64,000 nt of DNA from Nocardiopsis changdeensis (GTDB taxonomy: Bacteria > Actinomycetota > Actinomycetes > Streptosporangiales > Streptosporangiaceae). The notes under the pieces were generated by a model that saw only the letters and a program-made list of their open reading frames with translations, was not told the DNA's origin and did not search any database. Position 1 is the stretch's first letter. Every line of letters starts with the position of its first letter. A program made the position numbers and the translations under genes. The stretch lies in NCBI RefSeq assembly GCF_018316655.1, contig NZ_CP074136.1, forward strand, positions 62,001-126,000. The letters are read 5' to 3'. This document shows, piece by piece, positions 57,950 through 64,000 of this stretch.

Positions 57950-58477
57950 ATGGCCCTCGCCGCGCTCATCATCTCCCTGCTCAGCCTGCTCATCTCGGGC
58001 ATCGCCCTGTACCCGCAGCTGACACAGCACCGGCGCGACGCCGACCGCCGCCACGACGAACTCACCCCGCACGTACACGTCGCCGTCCGGCGCCAGGACG
58101 GCGACCGTGCCGTATTGGAGGTGACCGTCACCGGACCCCGTTCCCTGGAGCGCCTGGACACACTCCAGGTCCGTCTGGAGGACGACCACCCGCGGTCCCC
58201 CGTGGTCGCCGGCGGACCCACCCAGGAGGACCTGGACGCGCAGCTGTGGGGCCCCTACCAGCTCTCCCAGGGGGACGGACGCACCGTCGAGCTGACCGAC
58301 GTCGCCGTGCGGCAGCTCTACGCGCTGAGGCTCACCGCCACCCCGCCCCCTCCCTGGGCGGTGCCCGCGCACTGGCGCCAAGACCAGAACAGCGCCCCGC
58401 TCATCGTCACGGTCCAGTGCCGCAGCGGCCGCACGTCCTGGACACCGCTGCGCCGGGAACACGTTCACCCCCGGTGA
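57950..58477 (+). CDS. membrane-anchored 175-residue protein
   Basis: One N-terminal transmembrane helix (about 2-21; LAALIISLLSLLISGIALY) precedes a polar region QLTQHRRDADRRHDEL and a beta-rich domain to the end. It resembles small STAND- or phage-linked anchor proteins of actinomycetes, without a named family. It follows the LexA-like gene by 63 bp. Confidence 0.6.
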   Translation: MALAALIISLLSLLISGIALYPQLTQHRRDADRRHDELTPHVHVAVRRQDGDRAVLEVTVTGPRSLERLDTLQVRLEDDHPRSPVVAGGPTQEDLDAQLWGPYQLSQGDGRTVELTDVAVRQLYALRLTATPPPPWAVPAHWRQDQNSAPLIVTVQCRSGRTSWTPLRREHVHPR

Positions 58478-58581
58478 CGGCGCCCCCGCTTCCGAGCACC
58501 GAATTCCGGTCCCTGCGGCCGGGCTCGCGCGGTACCGTCCGAGAGCTACCGGTGCCCACACCTGTTAGAGGAGTGAAAAGA

Positions 58582-59208
58582 GTGGTTGCTCATGTGGTGT
58601 TCGCACCGTCCTCGGCGCCGGTGCCGCTGCTGCCGATGAGCCCGGAGGAGCCGCTGGTGGCCATCGGCGAGGACCTGGACCACCTCATCGAGTCCGTCGG
58701 CGCGCTGACGGGCGAGGACCCCGTACAGGTCCTCACCGGCATCACCCCCACCACCCGGTTGGCCATGCCCGCCGCCGTCGTGCTGGACCTGGTCGGAGCC
58801 GGCCACGACGCGTTCGCCTGGGGGCAGCTCGGGCTCCTGCTGCGACTGATCTGCGACCAGGACCCCGACATGGTCCGGTTCGACGTGGGCACCGACCCCA
58901 GGAACCTGCTGTCCGTCCTGCTGCTGCCCGCCGCCCGCGCCCTCCACGAGCTGGGCGTCCCGGTGGAGCTGTGGGCGTTCGAGGGCCACCAGGGCCCGGT
59001 CCGGATCCCCCTGTTGACCGGGACCGCGTGGGCTCCCCCGCTACTGCCGCACCTGGCCGAGCTGGCGGCGTTCGACCACCAGGGGCGCGCCGCCCGGGTT
59101 CCCGGCCAGGAGCTGGACGGCTACGCCTACCAGGCGCCCGCCGACGGCGGATACGTGCTGACCCCCACCGGGGCTCTGCTGCGCGGCCTGCTGGTCACGG
59201 CGAGCTGA
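58582..59208 (+). CDS. unrecognised 208-residue protein
   Basis: An alpha/beta protein with IGEDLDHLIESVGAL and WGQLGLLLRLICDQDPDMV segments and a beta-rich end. GAGGAG lies 9 nt before the GTG. No catalytic motif is seen. It is convergent with the next minus-strand gene, with only 19 bp between the stops. Confidence 0.55.
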   Translation: MVAHVVFAPSSAPVPLLPMSPEEPLVAIGEDLDHLIESVGALTGEDPVQVLTGITPTTRLAMPAAVVLDLVGAGHDAFAWGQLGLLLRLICDQDPDMVRFDVGTDPRNLLSVLLLPAARALHELGVPVELWAFEGHQGPVRIPLLTGTAWAPPLLPHLAELAAFDHQGRAARVPGQELDGYAYQAPADGGYVLTPTGALLRGLLVTAS

Positions 59209-59227
59209 CCGGCGCCCGCACACTCTC

Positions 59228-59779
59228 TTACTGCTGGGCCCACCGAAGCACGTCCTGCCGGCGTCGGCGCTCCAGGGCGGCCACCAGCTCGGGATGCTCA
59301 CGGTCGAACGCCTCCAGGGCCTGGAGGGCGTCGGTGACGGCCTGTTCGTGGCGGCCGGAGTCCCCGCGGGGCGAGAGGTAGGGGTCCAGCTCTCCGGCGT
59401 CGTGTGCCCGGCCCGCCGCCTCGGTCGCGATGTCCTGCGCGGCCCGGAGCGCCTCCACCAGGTGGGCGCGGGCCTGTTCCAGGTTCGGCGGGACGGTGGA
59501 CCGCACTGCCTTGAGTGCGGCCTCGATCTGGGCGGCCTCGGCTGCGGTGAACGCCGCCCGGCCGAGCGCGGCCGTCGCTCCTGCGGGAAGGTCTCGGGGG
59601 TGGGTGAGCGCCCAGCCCCGGCCCAGCTCCACCCCGTCCAGGGAGGCGATGAGGACCACGTCGTCCTGGCGACCCAGGTCGGTGGGGCGCACAGTGTGCA
59701 CCACCTCTACGCGGACGGTGCGCCCGTCCCTGGTCCGTTTGGTGAGCGCGGTCGTGACGTGCTGCTGCGGCGCTGCCAT
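59228..59779 (-). CDS. unrecognised helical 183-residue protein
   Basis: An N-terminal beta section (TVRVEVVHTVRPTDLGRQDDVVLIASLDG) is followed by helices and a basic C terminus ERRRRQDVLRWAQQ. A second copy of this C terminus survives at 56998, so the gene was duplicated. GGAAGGG precedes the ATG. Its leader contains a repeat-like hairpin. Confidence 0.6.
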   Translation of the reverse strand: MAAPQQHVTTALTKRTRDGRTVRVEVVHTVRPTDLGRQDDVVLIASLDGVELGRGWALTHPRDLPAGATAALGRAAFTAAEAAQIEAALKAVRSTVPPNLEQARAHLVEALRAAQDIATEAAGRAHDAGELDPYLSPRGDSGRHEQAVTDALQALEAFDREHPELVAALERRRRQDVLRWAQQ

Positions 59780-60257
59780 GAGATGTGCCCTTCCGGCCGA
59801 GGAATCCGAACCGGGACGGCAGGCACACGGGCCCGCCGCCCCTGTGCAAGGAGCGGTTGTGATCCTCGGCCCCGGGCGGGGCCGCCACGACTCCCCCGGG
59901 CAGAGCCGGGGTGTCCTTCACCGGCGCCGGTGCGCCGGCGGTGCTGCGATACCCCCGCGGAGGCGGGGAGGCCGCACAGGCTGATCGTTGTACGCGAGCG
60001 CGGAACACCATCGAGCGTTCCCCTGTGCGGCCTGTTCGTGAGTCTAGCCCGCCGGCGCCCACGGGCGGAGGCCATCGGCGAACACGGGAGCAGCGGCCCG
60101 CCGGCGCCGTTCACGTCGCGTGTCCCCGGCCTGGTCTACCCTGGGCCCCTTCCACGGCCCACCCGAGACACCCCGGGCCGTCCACGTTGAAGTACCCGGT
60201 GAAGGCCCGCCCAGGCGGCGGGCCGCCTTTCGGCGTTGGACGAACAGGGACGGATCC
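59780..60257. other. divergent intergenic region with repeat-like hairpins
   Basis: On the minus strand, CCCCGC-CTCC-GCGGGG-GTATC at 59968-59953 has the CRISPR-repeat shape and is followed by a CGCCGG/CCGGCG hairpin, as in the elements at 35-45 kb. Further stems lie at about 59890-59912. On the plus side, GGCCGTCCACGTTGA (about 60178) recurs before the gene at 63841. A GGCCCGCC hairpin precedes the 60258 start. Confidence 0.45.
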
Positions 60258-60647
60258 ATGGACCACAGCGACCGCGACCGCACACTCATGGCCGAGCTGT
60301 ACCGGCTCGGGTACACCAGCTACGAGATCGGCCGCGCCTTCGAGCGGGACCCCTCCACCGTGCGCTGGCACCTGCGTGAGCACGGAGTGGAGGTCCGCCG
60401 CCGCGGCTCACGCCCGCGCCCGGATGTGGACACCGCCGCCATCGTGCACCTGGTGGACGGGCTGGGGATGTCCTACGTGGTGACGGCACGCCTGGTCGGG
60501 CTCTCCCGCACCGCCACTCGGAACCGGTACCTGCGCCACCACTACGGCTACGGGTGGCGGGTGTCACCGCCGCACCTGCGCGGCACCACCCCCAGCGGTC
60601 TGCCGGCCGGCGCCAGGGGAGGCCGCCCCGGACCCGGCCCGGAGTGA
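60258..60647 (+). CDS. HTH (homeodomain-like) DNA-binding protein
   Basis: A 129-residue protein with two HTH-like units: LMAELYRLGYTSYEIGRAFERDPSTVRWHL (about 10-40) and IVHLVDGLGMSYVVTARLVGLSRTATRNRY (about 60-90). The first is the type seen in resolvase/transposase and phage terminase HTHs. The C-terminal tail is Gly/Pro-rich. GGGACGGA precedes the ATG. A regulator of a small element gene set is likely. Confidence 0.7.
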   Translation: MDHSDRDRTLMAELYRLGYTSYEIGRAFERDPSTVRWHLREHGVEVRRRGSRPRPDVDTAAIVHLVDGLGMSYVVTARLVGLSRTATRNRYLRHHYGYGWRVSPPHLRGTTPSGLPAGARGGRPGPGPE

Positions 60648-60651
60648 GGGC

Positions 60652-60681
60652 CGGGCCGCCCCGCGCACACGGGGCGGCCCG
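60652..60681. terminator. bidirectional terminator
   Basis: GGGCCGCCCCG and CGGGGCGGCCC form a perfect 11-bp stem with a 6-nt loop between convergent genes. Confidence 0.7.
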
Positions 60682-60687
60682 GAGGGG

Positions 60688-60909
60688 TCAGGCCACGTTC
60701 TGCGCGATGGCCCCCAAGATGATCATCAGGACCAGCAGCGCCCCGAGGAGAAAACCGAAGTCGCCGGAGGAACCGCCCCGGCCCCGGGAGCCGCCGCCCC
60801 GGGACGGAGGGCCGCCGGCGCCGGGACGGGAACGGTAGTGGCCGCGCACGTAGGTGCCGTCCTTGCGCTGGTAGCCGCGGACGCGCTTGCGGGGGGTGTA
60901 GTCGGACAT
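60688..60909 (-). CDS. small single-pass membrane protein
   Basis: A 73-residue protein with a basic N terminus (DYTPRKRVRGYQRKDGTYVRGHYRS), Gly/Arg/Ser-rich linker and a C-terminal transmembrane helix (FGFLLGALLVLMIILGAIA). The first 25 residues match a motif (RVRGYxRKDGTYVRGHYR) common at the ends of actinomycete and phage proteins. AGGAG lies 7 nt before the ATG. Probably tail-anchored. Confidence 0.7.
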   Translation of the reverse strand: MSDYTPRKRVRGYQRKDGTYVRGHYRSRPGAGGPPSRGGGSRGRGGSSGDFGFLLGALLVLMIILGAIAQNVA

Positions 60910-61000
60910 CACGGATCTCCTGGTTCTGTGCGAGTGACATGCCGCGGCGGGGCCGGCCCATTCCAGGGCAGGCCCCGCCGTCGTTGGGGAACAGCGGAGG

Positions 61001-61273
61001 TCAGGGAGCGCTGCGGCGCGTCAGCGCCTTGATCAGCTCCATGCGGTGCGCGGACTGGGAGGGCCAGCAGGCGCGCAGCACCGCCAGCGCGAGGACGAAG
61101 ACCAGGGCCAGCAGGGCCACGAGCAGCAGGAGGGCCCACGCCCAGGCGGGCAGGGGCGGGATCGTGTCGGCCAGGGCTTGGGCGATGGCGGCGAGGGCGC
61201 TCAGTCCCCCGGCGCCGAAGAGCAGGGCGATCAGCCCTCGGGCCCGGCGGCGGACGGTGGAGGGTGCGGACAC
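61001..61273 (-). CDS. small two-pass membrane protein
   Basis: A 90-residue protein with hydrophobic helices at about 13-35 and 43-67 and basic ends. GAGAGGA lies before the GTG. It is in the same orientation as the 60688 gene, 91 bp upstream, and the two may be co-transcribed. No family is recognised. Confidence 0.6.
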   Translation of the reverse strand: MSAPSTVRRRARGLIALLFGAGGLSALAAIAQALADTIPPLPAWAWALLLLVALLALVFVLALAVLRACWPSQSAHRMELIKALTRRSAP

Positions 61274-61885
61274 GTCGACAGGTTCCTCTCGGACAGGCAG
61301 GCGGAATCGGACATGGGTGACAGGGGCGCGGCGCGGTGGGCCGTCCCCGGGGTGGATACGCCGACGGCCGATCGCTGCGGATCGGCCGTCGTTCGGTTAT
61401 GGGTGCGCGTGTTCGTCGGGCCGCCGGTGGGCGGTCGGTGCAGGTCTCCCGGTCGCTGGTCGGTCGGGGGGTCGGGTACGCGGACGGCCCCGACGCGAGG
61501 TCGGGGCCGTCCGGCCGCCGGGTCGAGTGCAACGCTCTGACCAGGCAAAACAAGATCAAGATGTGTTTAGGCAAAGCTCCGCTAAGGGCAAGTCAAGAGT
61601 AGCTTTGTCGCGTTACCCCTGTCCAGTGGGATGAGCAATCCCAAGGCTCATCGCTGTGTGGCTTAAATCACATAAAAATGGTTGTGCGGGAACCATGCGC
61701 GGCGCGAGGGGCTTCCTCGGCCCGGGCGGGGTTCCGGCGCCTGCCTCCCGCGCCGCCCGCACATCCGGTCGGCGCCGGGTTCCCGGCCGGAACAGGGGGT
61801 CCCGGGGGCGTGAGCCCCCGGGTACCACCAGTCCCCGGCGATGTGTGTCCCCTAGTTATTGGTCCCGGGGTACCGGAGTGCTCGC
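61274..61885. other. 600 bp gene-free region with two long hairpins and an AT-rich core
   Basis: A 12-bp stem (61362-61391) and a 13-bp stem (61482-61512) flank a GC-rich segment. From about 61535 to 61690 base composition drops towards 50 percent GC. This part holds CAAAGCT..AGCTTTG, ATGAGC..GCTCAT, repeated CAAGATCAAGAT and GTGTGGCTTAAATCACATAA. It could be an origin or a complex promoter; no replication gene is adjacent. Confidence 0.4.
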
Positions 61886-62701
61886 CTAGAGGCGCGCGTC
61901 CGCGACGGCCTCCGCCACCGCGACCGGTGCCGGCGCCTGCCCGGTCTCGATGTCGTGCGCCGCCAGGGCCAGGTCCGGGCGGTCCCACACCAGCACGGCC
62001 ACGCCCTGGTTGCGGTGCGGCCGGAGGGCCCAGGCGGGGGTGGTCTTCACCAGCAGCCGCGCCAGCTCGGCCGGGGCGCCGGTCCACCACTGCCGGATGC
62101 TCCCACCGCCGGAGATGCGCACGTACCGGGCGCCACCCAGGGTGAACCCGCCCAGCAGCCCGTGGTCGTCACCACCGCGCTCGGAGCGGCAAGCCTGGTG
62201 CCAGGTGTAGGCCCGCCACGGCTCGGGCACGGCCGTGGCGGTGTCCAACCCCTGGTCCCATGCGGCTTCCTGCGCCTGCGCCAGCTCGGCCAAGGCGACG
62301 GCGGCCGCGGGGGCGAAGCCGGTGACCAGGGGCCGGCGGGGTTCGGCGTCGTGGAGGTCCGGCGGCTCCAGCCAGGTCACGCCCTCGCGGATCGTGGCCG
62401 CCAGCGGGGCGAGCACCCCGGTCAGCCACGCCTCCACCGCGGCGGCCGGAGCGGGCGGCAGGGTCAGCCGGAAGTCCTGCAAGAGCGGTTTTCCCGCAGC
62501 GGGCGGCTGCGGAAGCGGGTCGGGGCGCAACCGCCCCTCGTCGCCGGCCGACAGGTGTTCGGGCAGCGCCAGGCGCGCGGTGATGCGCTCCCGGGCCAGA
62601 TCCACCCGGACGATGTGCCCCAGCTCGGGCGGATCGGCCAGCCGGGTCGGGCTGTCGGCGAAGGCGTAGGGCACCAAGGCGGTGTCAAGGGTGAAGGACA
62701 C
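61886..62701 (-). CDS. unrecognised 271-residue protein
   Basis: A protein with a helical middle (FAPAAAVALAELAQAQEAAWDQGL) and a beta-rich end (GLLGGFTLGGARYVRISGGGSIRQWWTG). GGAGAC lies 6 nt before the GTG. The frame continues upstream but with poorer composition. No family is recognised. Confidence 0.6.
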   Translation of the reverse strand: MSFTLDTALVPYAFADSPTRLADPPELGHIVRVDLARERITARLALPEHLSAGDEGRLRPDPLPQPPAAGKPLLQDFRLTLPPAPAAAVEAWLTGVLAPLAATIREGVTWLEPPDLHDAEPRRPLVTGFAPAAAVALAELAQAQEAAWDQGLDTATAVPEPWRAYTWHQACRSERGGDDHGLLGGFTLGGARYVRISGGGSIRQWWTGAPAELARLLVKTTPAWALRPHRNQGVAVLVWDRPDLALAAHDIETGQAPAPVAVAEAVADARL

Positions 62702-62923
62702 GGGTGTCTCCGTTCGAGGGCGTGCGGAACCGGGCCCCGCCCGGGCGCGGGCGGAGCGGGGAGCCCCTCGAAGGGACGATGAGCACCCTTGTGGGTGCGG
62801 CCGCACCTCGAAGGTGCGGTGTGTTTCACCGTAGCGGGGCCCGCGGACATCCGGGCGGGCACGGAGATGATCCGCCATGAGCGGAGACGGGGCCGGGTGG
62901 GCCGTCGACCGGGGAATGTCCGG

Positions 62924-63334
62924 TCAACGGCGTGCACACCCGGTCGCCTGGACGAGCACGAGGCCCGGCCACACCGGGAACCCCAGGGTGGCGCCCACGA
63001 TGGCGCCGGTCACGACGTCGTACACCGTTCCCTGCCCCCACGCTGTGGCCAGGGCGGGCGCCAGGGGGCAGGACACCAGCAGCGCCCACATCGCCACCGG
63101 CCCGTTGATGGCGCTGTGCGGAAGCACCCGCTGGTCGGCGAGCGCTCCGTAGGCGATCACCAGGCAGGCCGCCGCGGCCAGGAACACGCCCGCCGGTGCC
63201 GGGACTTTGAGCGGCATGGTGTACACGCTGAACCCCGCGCAGGCCAGGGCGATCAGCCACGACCACAACGGGAGCGGCCGCGCGTCGGCGTGGGCCGCAT
63301 CAGGTACTGGGGGGACGGGGGGCGTCGGTGTCAC
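62924..63334 (-). CDS. integral membrane protein, 136 residues
   Basis: A Pro-rich N terminus precedes four or five transmembrane segments (LWSWLIALACAGFSVYTM; GVFLAAAACLVIAYGAL; VAMWALLVSCPLAPAL; VTGAIVGATLGFPVWPGLVL). The GTG overlaps the stop of the next gene upstream (GTGA), so the two membrane proteins are made together. Confidence 0.65.
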   Translation of the reverse strand: MTPTPPVPPVPDAAHADARPLPLWSWLIALACAGFSVYTMPLKVPAPAGVFLAAAACLVIAYGALADQRVLPHSAINGPVAMWALLVSCPLAPALATAWGQGTVYDVVTGAIVGATLGFPVWPGLVLVQATGCARR

Positions 63335-63540
63335 GGGCGCCGCTCCCGCCACCGCCGGAGGTGGTATCCGACCTGCTGGGCCACCATCAGCGCCAGTCCT
63401 GTCGCCATCAGGAGCAGGCTGCCGGTGCCGGGCCCGGTGGAGAGGGCCAGCCAGACGCCCGCCGCCCACGCCAGGGCCGCGCCGAGCAGGACCGTCCGGT
63501 CCACGTGAGTCAGCAGCGACTCGGTTCTGTAATTGAGCAT
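63331..63540 (-). CDS. small two-pass membrane protein, probably leaderless
   Basis: A 69-residue protein with hydrophobic helices at about 16-33 and 38-55. TACAGT, a good -10 hexamer, lies only 6 nt before the ATG and no ribosome site is seen, so the transcript probably starts at the A of the ATG. It is coupled to the 62924-63334 gene. Confidence 0.6.
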   Translation of the reverse strand: MLNYRTESLLTHVDRTVLLGAALAWAAGVWLALSTGPGTGSLLLMATGLALMVAQQVGYHLRRWRERRP

Positions 63541-63840
63541 GCGCGTACTGTAGCGATCCTGGTGGGAGTGCGCTCCGGCTTCGACGCATTCGCCTCTGCT
63601 TGATGATCTCGCACCGAACATGCGGCGCCGCCCCGGTTGCCGCAGGCCCTCGTCGCCGCGCCGGCAGGCCACATCGGGGTGGAGGCGGCCGCGGCGCGGC
63701 GGGCCGGAGGGTCCGGGGAAACGTCGGCGCCCCCGTCTACGGTGGTGGTTCAACGGCGCCCGCCGCCGTCCACGTTGATCCACCCGCCCGCCGGACCGCG
63801 TCCGGTCGGGCTCTCCTGCGATCGGTGAGGACGGCACCCG
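63541..63840. other. divergent promoter region
   Basis: Carries the TACAGT -10 of the leftward operon at 63547-63552. On the right it carries GCCGTCCACGTTGA near 63768, the same word as upstream of 60258. GAGGAC precedes the 63841 start. Nothing else is recognised. Confidence 0.4.
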
Positions 63841-64000
63841 ATGGACACCGAGGACCTGGAGCAGGTGCGCCGGCACCTGCCCGCACACGTGCACCTGACC
63901 CGCCACAGCGCCACCCTGACCGGTTCCCGCCGGGAGGTGGACGTGCTGGTGCTGTGGACCGACCATCCTTATGAGCGGTGCCCGCGCTGCCGCGAACCCC
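63841..64000 (+). CDS. start of an unrecognised gene (partial at right edge)
   Basis: MDTEDLEQVRRHLPAHVHLT and a following beta segment with DVLVLWTDHPYERCPRC, which has a Cys pair. GAGGAC lies about 8 nt before the ATG. It runs off the window after 53 codons. Confidence 0.6.
   Translation, partial: MDTEDLEQVRRHLPAHVHLTRHSATLTGSRREVDVLVLWTDHPYERCPRCREP

Noticed and set aside
1..64000. tRNA, rRNA or insertion sequences
   Set aside because: No cloverleaf, rRNA stretch or transposase with terminal inverted repeats was recognised by eye; a tRNAscan and ISfinder search would settle it.

Overview
The window is about 72 percent GC and reads as actinomycete DNA, with GTG and TTG starts, ATGA and GTGA stop-start overlaps, a WhiB-like protein, and Scr1-type HTH/DUF5753 and DUF397 proteins. 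It contains no rRNA, tRNA or housekeeping operon. It does carry a ParA/ParB partition module, an Spd-like transfer membrane protein, a tyrosine recombinase, an ArdC-like antirestriction protein and a DnaE-like polymerase. The likely source is a large plasmid or integrative element of a filamentous actinomycete. A Nocardiopsis/Streptomonospora-type host is a guess.

Layout. 0-4.2 kb holds the plasmid core: a DUF2637-like membrane protein, a ribbon-helix-helix (RHH) repressor facing an array of CATG sites every 8 bp, and parAB with six copies of a 15-bp palindrome, four of them inside parB. 4.4-8.3 kb is an HTH/DUF397 pair, an anti-sigma-like ATPase, an HTH-TPR regulator and a 2H phosphoesterase. 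8.4-14.9 kb is one tightly coupled operon: a roadblock protein, a fused winged-helix/degenerate GTPase, a flavin monooxygenase, a methyltransferase and a single-module KS-AT-ACP polyketide synthase. 15-20.4 kb is a regulatory stretch of DUF5753 proteins, a WhiB-like protein, an EEP-family enzyme and TPR proteins. 20.4-23.9 kb is a graspetide (ATP-grasp RiPP) cluster with an isoaspartyl-methyltransferase homologue and a divergent GntR regulator. 24-33 kb carries a PP2C-like phosphatase, a DEDD exonuclease, the ArdC-like operon, a protein with four tandem HTH units and the recombinase.

33.6-45.4 kb is the most unusual part. It encodes a Cas8e/Cse1 protein and a Cas11e/Cse2-like protein with no other cas gene visible. 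Between and around them lie at least nine hairpins shaped like type I-E CRISPR repeats. Two pairs are spaced exactly 61 nt, the type I-E repeat-spacer period, and the repeat copies in each pair differ by stem-preserving changes. One of these pairs ends in a Rho-independent terminator, as does a third pair with a short spacer. Several other copies sit singly in the leaders of successive cistrons. This looks like a plasmid-borne Cascade-interacting system: RNA decoy or anti-CRISPR, cas-regulating guide, or Cas6e-dependent mRNA processing.

45.5-64 kb holds small membrane and regulatory proteins, the DnaE-like polymerase and many unrecognised genes. A second RNA signal, a hairpin with a TTGGCC loop followed by CGATACGACCG, precedes four otherwise unrelated genes at 27.2, 30.2, 31.2 and 53.3 kb. 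Three of these share an almost identical promoter-like sequence, so the element probably has its own regulon.
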